Positions 1 through 8,482 of a stretch of DNA of 64,000 nucleotides are shown here, in pieces. Positions within the stretch are counted from its first letter, which is position 1; every line of letters starts with the position of its first letter. A program made the position numbers and the translations under genes. Source of the stretch: Alphaproteobacteria bacterium (GTDB taxonomy: Bacteria > Pseudomonadota > Alphaproteobacteria > UBA8366 > GCA-2717185); contig JBBDQU010000058.1 in NCBI GenBank assembly GCA_040905865.1, forward strand, positions 1 through 64,000, read 5' to 3'. The notes under the pieces were generated by a model. It had not been told where the DNA came from. It saw nothing but the letters and a program-made list of their open reading frames with translations, and ran no database searches.

Positions 1-68
1 CGGCATTCCGCGCCGAAATCCTCGCACGTTAACGATTCATGATTGTACCCTGGCGCCGGCGGCGCGAT

Positions 69-872
69 CTATCCGGCCGCCTGCCGCGGCTGGTAGATCG
101 CGGTGTGGTGGATGCGGGCGATGCAGGCCGCGCCGTCGGCGATGGCGCACACGTCGATCTCCACGAAGCGGTGGCCCTTGTGCTCGTATTCCTTCAGCAC
201 CCGGGCGCGAGCGGACAGCCGGGCGTCGAAGGCGGCGGTCGCGTAATTGCGGATATGGCTGCCGACATGCATCCACGGGCCCATCCGCACATTCGATCCC
301 AGCGCCCGGTTGGCGAGCCGCAGGATCAGGCCCGGATGGGCGATTCTTTCGTCGGCATATATCGGCAGGGTCTCGCGCGCGTCGCGCAGATAGGCGAGGT
401 GTTCCTCCTCGCTGAACTGCGTCTCGAAGGTGCCGAGCACCGTGCCCGGCCGCAGCGGTTCCGGCGCGGCTTCAGGCCGTTCGGCGGGCAGCGGCGCGGC
501 GGGGATCGCATCGGCCGGGGGTGCGGTTTCCGGCGTTTCCAGCCGCGCCGAGCCGGTGGCGCACAGGATGTCGCCCATCGTCACCCGCAGGTCCAGCCCG
601 CCATTGGCGTCCGGCGATCCCGTGGCGGTGGCCTCCTTGCCGTCATAGACCGGCTTGAGCAGCCGGCATTCGGCGCTGCCATGGCGCAGCCAGTCGATGC
701 CGTAATGCCGCACCGCCAGATGGCTCATATAGGCGTAGACCTCGACCCCCGGCACCAGCCCGCCGGCGAAGCCGAATTTTTTCGCCACCGTATCGTCGTG
801 AATCCTGTTTTCCGACGCGGCGGAAAGATTATAGGCGGCGACGACATGCCGTAACTGCGTTGTCGTATTCAT
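69..872 (-). CDS. MaoC-like hot-dog fold protein
   Basis: 267 aa. Residues about 33-49 (FGFAGGLVPGVEVYAYM) look like the hot-dog helix of MaoC-type dehydratases, which hydrate enoyl thioesters or act as related thioesterases. A proline/alanine-rich linker near the middle separates two halves, as in double-hot-dog proteins. The ATG at 872 is preceded by an AAAGGAAC ribosome site. No clear catalytic Asp/His pair could be assigned by eye, so substrate and activity are open. It is transcribed away from the MoaD-like gene at 1029. Confidence 0.75.
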   Translation of the reverse strand: MNTTTQLRHVVAAYNLSAASENRIHDDTVAKKFGFAGGLVPGVEVYAYMSHLAVRHYGIDWLRHGSAECRLLKPVYDGKEATATGSPDANGGLDLRVTMGDILCATGSARLETPETAPPADAIPAAPLPAERPEAAPEPLRPGTVLGTFETQFSEEEHLAYLRDARETLPIYADERIAHPGLILRLANRALGSNVRMGPWMHVGSHIRNYATAAFDARLSARARVLKEYEHKGHRFVEIDVCAIADGAACIARIHHTAIYQPRQAAG

Positions 873-915
873 GCGTTGTTCCTTTCCGATATTCCGGATA
901 CGCGGCAGCGTCGGG

Positions 916-943
916 TGACATGAAAACGCCGCATGACATGAAA
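916..943. repeat. Two 10-bp direct repeats in divergent promoter region
   Basis: TGACATGAAA occurs at 916-925 and again at 934-943, a period of 18 bases, between the divergent MaoC-like and MoaD-like genes. The spacing would put both copies on nearly the same DNA face, so a regulator site is possible, but chance cannot be excluded. Confidence 0.3.
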
Positions 944-1028
944 TTGTACCACCCATCCCGGGGGACCCGTGGTAAAAACGTTGCGGGGTGGATTGTTTCA
1001 TGGATCCTGGGAAACAGGAAATCGGGCA

Positions 1029-1298
1029 GTGGCACGGGTCAGTTTCACGGAAAACCTTCAGCGGCACCTGTCCTGCCCCGTGGTATGCGGGGCGGGGGAT
1101 ACGGTGTCCGCGGTTCTGAACGATGTCTTCCGGGACAATGCCGCGTTGCGCAGCTACCTGCTGGATGACCAGGGGCGGCTGCGGCAGCACGTGGCGGTAT
1201 ACATCAACGACAGGCTCGTCGCCGACCGGGACCGCCTGACCGACCCGGTCGCGGATGCCGACGAGGTTTTCGTGTTTCAGGCATTGTCGGGAGGATGA
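1029..1298 (+). CDS. MoaD/ThiS-family ubiquitin-like sulfur carrier protein
   Basis: 89 aa, the usual size of MoaD/ThiS beta-grasp proteins, ending in the Gly-Gly pair that such carriers use for adenylation and thiocarboxylate formation (C-terminal LSGG). It starts at GTG 1029, with AGGAA seven bases upstream. The stop is followed one base later by the start of the propeller gene at 1300, so the two are almost certainly co-translated. No molybdopterin or thiamine gene adjoins it, so it may serve another sulfur transfer or a protein-modification role. Family assignment is firm; function is not. Confidence 0.8.
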   Translation: MARVSFTENLQRHLSCPVVCGAGDTVSAVLNDVFRDNAALRSYLLDDQGRLRQHVAVYINDRLVADRDRLTDPVADADEVFVFQALSGG

Positions 1299-1299
1299 G

Positions 1300-2379
1300 G
1301 TGACGGAGCGGCTCTATGTGGCGACCCGCAAGGGATTGCTGGAATATTCGATGCAGAATGGCGCCTGGGTATGCGGCCGGCAATCCTTTGTCGGCGATCC
1401 GGTGACGGCGGTGCTGCGGGACGGGCGCGACGGCAGCCTCTACGCCGCCCTGAACCTGGGACATTTTGGCGTCAAGATGCATCGTTCCGAAGACGGGGGC
1501 GCGACCTGGCGGGAATTGCCCGCGCCGGCATTCCCCGCCGTGCCGGACGGCGCGGACGGGCCGAGCGTCTCGCTGATCTGGACGCTCGTCGCCGGCGGGG
1601 CGGACCGGCCCGGCTGGCTCTGGGCCGGGACGCTGCCGGGCGGGCTGTTCGTGTCCCGCGACCGCGGCGAAAGCTGGGCGTTGAACGAGCCGCTGTGGAA
1701 TCATCCGCGGCGCGGCGAATGGAACGGCGGCGGCTATGACGATCCGGGCATCCATTCCATCTGCGTCGACCCGCGCGACAGCAGCCGGCTGGCGATCGGC
1801 GTGTCCTCCGGCGGGGTCTGGATGACGGCGGATGCGGGACAGACCTGGTCGCTGGGCGGCAAAGGGCTCCGCGCCGCATACATGCCGCCGGCGCTCGCCT
1901 TCGAGCCGATTGCGCAGGACCCGCACAGGCTCGCCCGCTGCCCCGCCGCGCCCGATGTCATCTGGTGCCAGCACCATAACGGGATTTTCCGTTCCGAGGA
2001 CGGCGGCGAAAGTTTTACGGAAATCGAAACGGCCTCGCCATCCGCCTTCGGCTTCGCTGTCGCGGTGCATCCCGCCGATCCGGATACCGCCTGGTTCGTG
2101 CCGGCGGTAAAGGATGAATTCCGTTACCCGGTGGACCAGCGGCTGGTGGCGACCGTGACGCGCGACGGCGGCAGGACGTTCACGACCCTCGATGCGGGAT
2201 TGCCGGACCAGCCGTCCTTCGACCTGATCTACCGCCATGCGCTGGATGTCGACGGCGCCGGGGACCGGCTGGCGATGGGGTCGACGACGGGCAATCTCTG
2301 GGTCGGCGAGGCGGGCGGGACCCGCTGGCAGCAGGTCAGCGGCTACCTGCCGCCCATCCACCAGGTCCTTTGGGCGTGA
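1300..2379 (+). CDS. Asp-box (BNR) repeat beta-propeller protein
   Basis: 359 aa with repeated Asp-box motifs, S/T-x-D-x-G-x-T/S-W/F: SEDGGATW, SRDRGESW, TADAGQTW, SEDGGESF and TRDGGRTF. This pattern is typical of sialidase-like or VPS10-like propellers annotated as exo-alpha-sialidase or glycosyl hydrolase-like. No signal peptide is visible, so it is probably cytoplasmic and unlikely to be a true sialidase. The GTG at 1300 follows GGGAGGATGAG and lies one base after the MoaD-like stop. The pairing suggests a shared function, which is unknown. Confidence 0.75.
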   Translation: MTERLYVATRKGLLEYSMQNGAWVCGRQSFVGDPVTAVLRDGRDGSLYAALNLGHFGVKMHRSEDGGATWRELPAPAFPAVPDGADGPSVSLIWTLVAGGADRPGWLWAGTLPGGLFVSRDRGESWALNEPLWNHPRRGEWNGGGYDDPGIHSICVDPRDSSRLAIGVSSGGVWMTADAGQTWSLGGKGLRAAYMPPALAFEPIAQDPHRLARCPAAPDVIWCQHHNGIFRSEDGGESFTEIETASPSAFGFAVAVHPADPDTAWFVPAVKDEFRYPVDQRLVATVTRDGGRTFTTLDAGLPDQPSFDLIYRHALDVDGAGDRLAMGSTTGNLWVGEAGGTRWQQVSGYLPPIHQVLWA

Positions 2380-2431
2380 CTATCCGGTCGCCGTATTTTG
2401 CGGGGCGCGGCGCCGTCCTGAAATCCGCGCA

Positions 2432-4186
2432 TTGACCGGTCGCGAAAAGCCCCCCGAGGACAGCGCCGCCCTGCTGCGGCGGGCGACCGAACTGCATGGA
2501 GCGGGCGATGCGGCGGGCGCGGCCGCGCTTTTCAGGCAGATCGCGTCCGCGCATCCGGATCAGCCCGCCGCCTGGGCGCTGCTGGGAGGCGCGCTGCTGG
2601 ATGCGGGGCAGGCGGAAGAGGCGGTAGACGCCCTTGGCCGGGCCGCGGCCCTCGCGCCGGACAATGACGATATCGCCATTGAACTGGCCGTTGCATCGCA
2701 TGCATCGGGCCGGCCGGAAGCGGCCGTTGGCGTGTTGTCGGGGCGGCTCGCGCGGCTGCAGGAATCGGAACGGGCGCAGGCGGTGCGGGCGGAAGCGTAT
2801 CGCAGCCTGTCGCGACTGGATGCGGCGATCGCCGGATACCGGCGGGTTCTGGAGATCAATCCGGATAACAATGCCGCGCGGGTGGCGCTGGGCGCCTGCC
2901 AGCAGCGCGCGGGAGATTTGGCCGGCGCCGTGCAGTCCTATCGGGAGGCGCTGGCGCGCGATCCGCTGGCGGACGACGCATGGAGCAATCTCGGGCTGGC
3001 GCTGAAGGCGGCGGGGCGTTTCGACGACGCGGTGACGGCGCTGGAAAATGCGGTGGCGCTCAACCCGGACGACCCCGCGACGCTGTGCAACCTTGGTGTC
3101 GTGCTGATGGATGCGGGCCGGATGGATGACGCCGCCCGCGCGCTGGAATCCGTGACGGGGAATCATCCGGCGTTCGTGGGCGGCTGGAGCAATCTGGGCA
3201 ACCTGCGGCAGGAAGAAGGCCGGCTGGACGCGGCGCTGGAAGCGCATGGCCGGGCGTTGGCGCTGGATCCCGATAACGCCGAATGCCACTGGAACCGGGC
3301 GATGACCCTGCTGCTGTCGGGCGATTTCACAAGCGGATTCGCCGAATATGAATGGCGCCGGCACACCCCGGACCATGCACCGCCCGTACACGATTCGCCG
3401 CTATGGGACGGCAGCGATCCGTCAGGGCGGCGCATCCTGTTGCTGGCGGAGCAGGGTTTCGGCGACGCGATACAGTTTGCCCGCTACGCGCCAGTTCTGC
3501 GGGAACTGGGCGCCGACGTGACAATCGGCTGCCACGCGAAACTGGCCGGGCTTTTCGGGACGTTGCCGGGTAGCCCGCGCATTGTATCGACCGGCGGCGC
3601 CGTGCCGCCCGTCGATTGCCATGCGCCGTTGATGAGCCTGCCGCATCTGCTCGGTTCCGGGACGGAAACAATCCCGGCAAACGTGCCCTACCTGTTCCCG
3701 CCAATAGATGCGAAGCCGCCGCCCGCCGGAAACGGACGGCGGCGAATCGGGTTGTGCTGGACCGGCAATCCGAAACATCCCGACAACGCACAGCGTTCCG
3801 TAACGCCGGCGGCGCTGTCGCCGCTGCTGGCGCGCGATGACGTCGAATGGATCAGCCTGCAATTCGGCCCCGGTTCGGAGCAGGCGGCCGGAACATGCCT
3901 CGCCGACTGGTCGGCGCATCTCGACGGATTCGCCGATACGGCGGCGGCGCTTTCGGCGCTCGACCTCGTCATTACCGTCGATACGGCCACCGCGCACCTT
4001 GCGGGGGCGCTCGGCCGTCCGGTCTGGCTGCTGCTGAAATATTCGCCGGACTGGCGCTGGATGCTCGCGCGCGCCGACAGCCCGTGGTATCCGACCATGC
4101 GCCTGTTCCGGCAGGACGCGCCCGGCGACTGGGCGGATGTGGTGCATCGCCTCGGCGAGGCACTGGAAATGTGGGTGGAGAACTGA
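2432..4186 (+). CDS. TPR-repeat protein with C-terminal GT9/OGT-like glycosyltransferase domain
   Basis: About 584 aa. The N-terminal 300 residues are tandem 34-residue TPR units, with ALDPDNAECHWNRA and LNPDDPATLCNLG as typical helices. The C-terminal part (RILLLAEQGFGDAIQFARY, then LVITVDTATAHLAGALGRPVW) matches the nucleotide-sugar-binding half of glycosyltransferase-9/O-GlcNAc-transferase-like proteins seen in bacterial TPR fusions. The start is uncertain: TTG 2432 is the first initiator in frame after the preceding stop, with only a weak ribosome site. The stop overlaps the next ATG (TGATG). Likely role is glycan or protein glycosylation; the acceptor is unknown. Confidence 0.75.
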   Translation: MTGREKPPEDSAALLRRATELHGAGDAAGAAALFRQIASAHPDQPAAWALLGGALLDAGQAEEAVDALGRAAALAPDNDDIAIELAVASHASGRPEAAVGVLSGRLARLQESERAQAVRAEAYRSLSRLDAAIAGYRRVLEINPDNNAARVALGACQQRAGDLAGAVQSYREALARDPLADDAWSNLGLALKAAGRFDDAVTALENAVALNPDDPATLCNLGVVLMDAGRMDDAARALESVTGNHPAFVGGWSNLGNLRQEEGRLDAALEAHGRALALDPDNAECHWNRAMTLLLSGDFTSGFAEYEWRRHTPDHAPPVHDSPLWDGSDPSGRRILLLAEQGFGDAIQFARYAPVLRELGADVTIGCHAKLAGLFGTLPGSPRIVSTGGAVPPVDCHAPLMSLPHLLGSGTETIPANVPYLFPPIDAKPPPAGNGRRRIGLCWTGNPKHPDNAQRSVTPAALSPLLARDDVEWISLQFGPGSEQAAGTCLADWSAHLDGFADTAAALSALDLVITVDTATAHLAGALGRPVWLLLKYSPDWRWMLARADSPWYPTMRLFRQDAPGDWADVVHRLGEALEMWVEN

Positions 4187-4767
4187 TGCTGCGCCGTACC
4201 TATGACTGGACCATGGATCTGGCCGCGCGGCCGCATGCAATGTTCTGGCTGTTCGTCATCGCCTTCGCCGAAAGTTCCTTTTTCCCGATACCGCCGGATG
4301 TGCTGATCATTCCGATGGTGCTGGCGGCGCCGACCCGGGCCTGGCGGATCGTCGCCGTGGCGACCGCCGGTTCCGTGCTGGGCGGGCTGGCCGGATACGG
4401 CATCGGCTATTTCCTGTTCGAGACCGTAGGGCAGGTCATTCTCGACTTCTACGGTTATGCTGCGAAGTTCGAGCGTTTTCAGGACTGGTACCGGGAATGG
4501 GGCGGCTGGATCGTATTCGCCGGCGGGTTCAGCCCGGTGCCCTACAAGGTGATCACGATTGCCAGCGGTTCGGTGAATCTGGACCTGACGACCTTTACGG
4601 TGGTCTCGGTGATCAGCCGCGGCGGCCGGTTCCTGCTCGTCGCGGTCCTGTTGTGGAAATTCGGCGCGCCGATCCGCGCCTTCATCGAACGCTGGCTCGG
4701 GCCGCTGACGCTGGCCTTCGTCGTATTGCTGGTATCCGGCTTTGTCGTGCTTAAGTATCTGGCATGA
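4186..4767 (+). CDS. YqaA/DedA-family (VTT domain) membrane protein
   Basis: 193 aa. It has several hydrophobic segments and the motif FPIPPDVLIIPMV near residue 30, plus FSPVPYKV, characteristic of the YqaA branch of SNARE-associated/DedA proteins, which are inner-membrane proteins linked to lipid flipping and membrane homeostasis. The ATG at 4186 overlaps the stop of the TPR gene by one base, so translation is coupled. It is followed by dsbB and coq7 in the same direction. Confidence 0.85.
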   Translation: MLRRTYDWTMDLAARPHAMFWLFVIAFAESSFFPIPPDVLIIPMVLAAPTRAWRIVAVATAGSVLGGLAGYGIGYFLFETVGQVILDFYGYAAKFERFQDWYREWGGWIVFAGGFSPVPYKVITIASGSVNLDLTTFTVVSVISRGGRFLLVAVLLWKFGAPIRAFIERWLGPLTLAFVVLLVSGFVVLKYLA

Positions 4768-4785
4768 CATGATGGAAACCGCCGT

Positions 4786-5277
4786 ATGAACCTGCAGAAT
4801 CCGTATCTGGCCCCGATCCTGCTGCTTGTCATGAGCGCCGGGACGCTGGGTGGCGCATATGCCTTTCAATACTGGGGCGGGCTGCAGCCGTGCGCCCTGT
4901 GCCTGTACCAGCGCTGGCCCTGGTGGATCGCGGGCGCCCTCGCCATCGTGGCGATCGTCGCGGTCCGGGACCGGCGGCTGCATGCGGCGGCGTTGTCCCT
5001 GGCGACCCTGGCGGTCTGGGTCGGCGCCGGAATTGCCGTTTATCATGTCGGCGTCGAACAGCGCTGGTGGGAAGGACCGTCGGCCTGTTCCGGCGCGGCC
5101 ACCCCGGCGACGCTGGAGGAATTGCGCGCCATGGTGCTGGCCGCGCCGGTCGTCCGCTGCGACGATGTCGCCTGGTCGCTGTTCGGCATTTCGATGGCGG
5201 GGTATAATGCGCTGCTGTCGCTGGCGACCGGCGGCGGCGTCGTGTGGCTGTTGCGCAACGAACGGAGGCGGCAATGA
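4786..5277 (+). CDS. dsbB: Disulfide bond formation protein DsbB
   Basis: 163 aa, four hydrophobic segments. The first redox pair is Cys36-x-x-Cys39 (PCALC) after the first membrane helix. The second pair is Cys101 and Cys125 in the second periplasmic loop. This is the arrangement used by DsbB to pass electrons from DsbA to ubiquinone. It sits directly before coq7, a ubiquinone biosynthesis gene, with an ATGA overlap. Confidence 0.9.
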   Translation: MNLQNPYLAPILLLVMSAGTLGGAYAFQYWGGLQPCALCLYQRWPWWIAGALAIVAIVAVRDRRLHAAALSLATLAVWVGAGIAVYHVGVEQRWWEGPSACSGAATPATLEELRAMVLAAPVVRCDDVAWSLFGISMAGYNALLSLATGGGVVWLLRNERRRQ

Positions 5278-5825
5278 CGGAAAAGGGACCCGCCTACCTG
5301 CCCGGCGATCCGGCGCCGAAGGGGCTGGTCGACCGCATCATCCGTGTCGACCAGGCCGGCGAATTCGGCGCGGTGCGGATCTATGCCGGCCAGCGCAGCG
5401 TGATCCGCGACGGGGCGGCGGCGGATCTGATCGACCATATGGCGGAACAGGAAGCACGGCACCTCGCCACCTTCAACCGGCTGGTCGCCGAACGGCGGGT
5501 CCGGCCCACGGCGCTGGCGCCGCTGTGGCATGTGGCCGGCTTTGCGCTGGGCGCGACGACGGCGCTGCTGGGCGACAAGGCGGCGATGGCCTGCACGGCG
5601 GCGGTCGAGGAAGTGATCGACGAACATTACGGCGGGCAGCTCGACCAACTGGGCGAGCGCGAACCGGAACTGCGCCAGGTGATCGCGGAATACCGCGCCG
5701 ACGAAGCCGAACACCGCGAAACCGCGCTGGCCCACGGCGCGGAAGAGGCGCCGGCCTATCCGGTCCTGTCCGCGGCGGTCAAATCCGCGTCACGACTCGC
5801 AATCTGGCTTTCGGAACGGTACTGA
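5274..5825 (+). CDS. coq7: Demethoxyubiquinone hydroxylase (COQ7)
   Basis: 183 aa, the size of bacterial COQ7. It carries the two di-iron ligand motifs: E-x-x-H in MAEQEARHL and again in DEAEHRE. The N-terminal RVDQAGEFGAVRIYAGQ is a family signature. It hydroxylates 2-polyprenyl-3-methyl-6-methoxybenzoquinol at the membrane face in ubiquinone synthesis. The ATG at 5274 overlaps the dsbB stop. Confidence 0.93.
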   Translation: MTEKGPAYLPGDPAPKGLVDRIIRVDQAGEFGAVRIYAGQRSVIRDGAAADLIDHMAEQEARHLATFNRLVAERRVRPTALAPLWHVAGFALGATTALLGDKAAMACTAAVEEVIDEHYGGQLDQLGEREPELRQVIAEYRADEAEHRETALAHGAEEAPAYPVLSAAVKSASRLAIWLSERY

Positions 5826-5849
5826 CCCGTCAGGCGGCGTCGCGTTTCA

Positions 5850-6413
5850 TCAAACAGGGTCCAGTTCCGCGTCCCAGTACAGGAAATCGCGCCAGCTTTC
5901 GTGCAGGAAGTTCGGCGGGAAATGCCGACCGTTGGCCTGCAACTCGTGCGAGGTGGGGCGGGTCGGGTGGCGCAGGGGCAGCATACCGGCGTGATGCGGC
6001 ATCCTTCCGCCCTTGCGCAGGTTGCAGGGCGCGCAGGCGGCGACGACATTTTCCCATGTCGTCCGGCCGCCGCGCGAGCGCGGGATGACATGGTCGAAGG
6101 TCAGTTCATGGGACGGCAGGTCCATGTCGCAATACTGGCAGGAGAACCGGTCGCGCAGGAAGACGTTGAAGCGCGTGAAGGCGGGCTGCCGCTGGGCGGC
6201 GATGTATTCCTTCAGCGAGATCACGCTGGGCAGTTTCAGCGAAAAGGACGGCGAGCTGATTTCGGTGTCGTATTCGGAAACGACGTTGACCCGGTCGGTG
6301 ACCACCGCCTTCACCGAATCATGCCACGACCAGAGCGACAGGGGAAAGTAGCTGAGCGGCTGGAAATCCGCGTTCAGCACCAGAGCCGGAAATGCGTTCG
6401 TTGCGACGATCAT
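5850..6413 (-). CDS. HNH endonuclease family protein
   Basis: 187 aa. The C-terminal half has an HNH fold: CQYCDM, then FDHVIPRSRGG (catalytic His), then ENVVAACAPC with the conserved Asn and second zinc-binding Cys pair. The N-terminal VLNADFQPLSYFPLSLWSW is typical of a conserved alphaproteobacterial HNH family found in ordinary chromosomal settings. ATG 6413 is used here; an upstream TTG at 6431 is possible. There is no phage or restriction context. Confidence 0.85.
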   Translation of the reverse strand: MIVATNAFPALVLNADFQPLSYFPLSLWSWHDSVKAVVTDRVNVVSEYDTEISSPSFSLKLPSVISLKEYIAAQRQPAFTRFNVFLRDRFSCQYCDMDLPSHELTFDHVIPRSRGGRTTWENVVAACAPCNLRKGGRMPHHAGMLPLRHPTRPTSHELQANGRHFPPNFLHESWRDFLYWDAELDPV

Positions 6414-6473
6414 ACCAGTTCTCACACTCAACCCATTGCATAAATATCTGATTCGACTGTCGCTTTCAAGGCG

Positions 6474-7091
6474 TCAGCAGGTAATATTTATGGACGGACG
6501 GTAACCTGCCTGTAACACGGCAACCGACGCGGGCGGCGTCAGGACGGTGACAGTTTCGTCGGCGGCGCAGGGTGACGGCGGCCCGTATCCCCGCCAGGAC
6601 CAGCCATGCAGCCCGCCGTCCAGGACCAGACAGGGACCCGTTTCGCGGGCAACGAACGTTCCGTCCGGCAGGCTATCGAACCGGGTCTGCCAGCGTTGCT
6701 GGCGGCGGGTGCGGGGGACGATACGTTCCGTATGCAACTGCGCATCGATTTCCCGTGCGCGCGGCGGTGTGTCCGGGGAATGCGCCATGCGCCATGCCGC
6801 CTGCCAGGCCAGGAAGGCGTCGCGCCGGCATTCGCAGCAGGGCCGGTGGCCGGCGGCGATGGCGGCGGCCTCGTCGAAGAAGAACAGTTCCGTATAGCGC
6901 CGCGGCGTCATGACCTCACGGTGTCGGCCGCGAAATTCCAGCCGGCAGATCAGCCAGGCCTTCAGCGCCCAGCGCCGCGCGCCCAGTTGACGGTGTTCGT
7001 CATGCAGGATGCCGCGATTGCCCATGAAAGCGCCGCGTTCGGGAACGGCGACGATATCGCCCTGGGGCGTGACGCGGTTCTGCAGCGGCAT
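6474..7091 (-). CDS. Conserved hypothetical protein with CCEC motif
   Basis: 205 aa, not assigned to a functional family. It starts MPLQNRVTPQGD and has a central RPCCECRRDAF cluster (three Cys in four residues) that may bind a metal. Similar proteins seem widespread in alphaproteobacteria from memory, but no function is known to me. Its end lies close to the esterase gene at 7095, and both read on the minus strand, so they may be co-transcribed. Confidence 0.6.
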   Translation of the reverse strand: MPLQNRVTPQGDIVAVPERGAFMGNRGILHDEHRQLGARRWALKAWLICRLEFRGRHREVMTPRRYTELFFFDEAAAIAAGHRPCCECRRDAFLAWQAAWRMAHSPDTPPRAREIDAQLHTERIVPRTRRQQRWQTRFDSLPDGTFVARETGPCLVLDGGLHGWSWRGYGPPSPCAADETVTVLTPPASVAVLQAGYRPSINITC

Positions 7092-7094
7092 CGG

Positions 7095-7754
7095 TCAGGC
7101 GGCGAAGGCGGCCTTCAGGAAGGCCCCGCCGTGCTGCAGCCCCGCCATGTCGATGCCATGGCCCAGGCGGGGGCGCGCCAGGGTCGTGACGGTGAAGTCC
7201 GCCGCCGACAATCCCTGTTCGGCCATGGCCATGGATTCGAAGGGCACCACCTCATCCGCGTCGCCATGCACCAGCAGGATCGGCGGCCGCGAGACGGCCT
7301 CGCCGGCCAACCGTTCCGGGGCGACCAGCCGGCCGGAATAGCCGACGACGCCGGCGATTTTTTCCGCGCGGCGCGGCGCGACATACAGGCTCATCATCGT
7401 GCCCTGGCTGAACCCGACCAGCGCCAGCCGGTCCGCCGTCAGGCCGGTCCGTTCCAGTTCGCTGTCGATGAAGGCGTTCAGGCTGCCCGCGGCGGCCTGC
7501 ACCCCGGCCAGCATTGCCGCCGGGGACCGGTCCTGAACGCTGAACCACTGGTATCCCATCGGCGACATGTCGCAGGGGAACGGCGCGTCCGGCGCGGCAA
7601 ATTCGGCGTCCGGCAGGATCTCGGCCCAGTGCGGCGCCAGCCCGATCAGGTCATTGCCATCCGCGCCCAGCCCGTGCAGCAGGATGACGAGCTGTCTGGC
7701 GGCGCCGGAAGCCGCGCCGTGGCGCGGGCCGTCCAGTGTCATGAGGTCTGCCAT
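7095..7754 (-). CDS. Phospholipase/carboxylesterase-type alpha/beta hydrolase
   Basis: 219 aa, typical of the small carboxylesterase/acyl-protein thioesterase family. The nucleophile Ser lies in GFSQG, the acid is in HGDADEVVPF and the His is in GHGIDM near the C-terminus. The ILLHGLGADGNDL oxyanion region is near the N-terminus. No signal peptide. It likely hydrolyses short-chain esters or lysophospholipids in the cytoplasm. Confidence 0.88.
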   Translation of the reverse strand: MADLMTLDGPRHGAASGAARQLVILLHGLGADGNDLIGLAPHWAEILPDAEFAAPDAPFPCDMSPMGYQWFSVQDRSPAAMLAGVQAAAGSLNAFIDSELERTGLTADRLALVGFSQGTMMSLYVAPRRAEKIAGVVGYSGRLVAPERLAGEAVSRPPILLVHGDADEVVPFESMAMAEQGLSAADFTVTTLARPRLGHGIDMAGLQHGGAFLKAAFAA

Positions 7755-7787
7755 CGTTCCGTCGTTCTCCCTTCTCCGGCGCGCCGC

Positions 7788-8417
7788 TTACAGCGCCGCC
7801 GTATTATAGTGATGCCACATCAGCAGCGCGACCACGCCGCGATGGGGCCGCCAGTCCTCGGCGATGCTGTCCATAAGCAGCCGGTTCGGCCGCGCCGCCA
7901 GTCCCTTCAGGCGCTGCACCGCCACCATCACGGCCAGATCGTCGGCGGGCCAGACATCGGACCGACCGAGCGCAAAGAGCATGTATATCTCCGCGCTCCA
8001 CCGGCCCAGACCCTTGCGCGCGACGATGGCGTCCATGATCGCCTCGTCTTCCAGGCGGTGCAGCCCGTCGGGATCGAACCGCCCCTCCAGAACGTCCCGC
8101 GCCAGCAGGCGGCTGTATTCCATCTTGCGGCGGCTCAGCCCGACCGCCTTCAGGGCGTCGTCGTCCAGCGCCAGCAGTGTTTCCGGCGTCAGCGGATTGG
8201 TCGCCGCCAGCAACCGGCCGCGAATCGCCGCCGCCGCATGGACCGATACCTGCTGGCCGATGATGATGTTCACGAAGGTCTCGAACCCCGGGTCCCGGTT
8301 GCGCGGCGCGGGATAGCCGACCTCGCGGATCGCGCGCGCGATATCGGCGTCGCGGGCGGCGAGTTCGTCCAGCGCGGCGGCAATCGCCCGCTTCGTCATT
8401 TTTTTCGGTCGGGTCAT
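7788..8417 (-). CDS. DNA-3-methyladenine glycosylase II-type (HhH-GPD) repair enzyme
   Basis: 209 aa, lacking the N-terminal domain of E. coli AlkA but with the whole HhH-GPD core: IIGQQVSVHAA near residue 55, helix-hairpin-helix ARKGLGRWSAEIY at about 133-145, and the WPADD segment whose second Asp (about 160) matches the catalytic Asp. It excises alkylated bases in base-excision repair. It reads with the esterase gene 33 bases downstream. Confidence 0.88.
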   Translation of the reverse strand: MTRPKKMTKRAIAAALDELAARDADIARAIREVGYPAPRNRDPGFETFVNIIIGQQVSVHAAAAIRGRLLAATNPLTPETLLALDDDALKAVGLSRRKMEYSRLLARDVLEGRFDPDGLHRLEDEAIMDAIVARKGLGRWSAEIYMLFALGRSDVWPADDLAVMVAVQRLKGLAARPNRLLMDSIAEDWRPHRGVVALLMWHHYNTAAL

Positions 8418-8482
8418 GGTGATTAACTAAACCATTCCGGCTAGGCTACCGCCAGCCCGGTATTACCTGTCGAGTCAAAAAC

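Noticed and set aside
3-32. Possible last nine codons of a plus-strand gene (AFRAEILAR, then TAA) at the left edge
   Set aside because: Too short to support; any frame can end this way. Needs sequence to the left.
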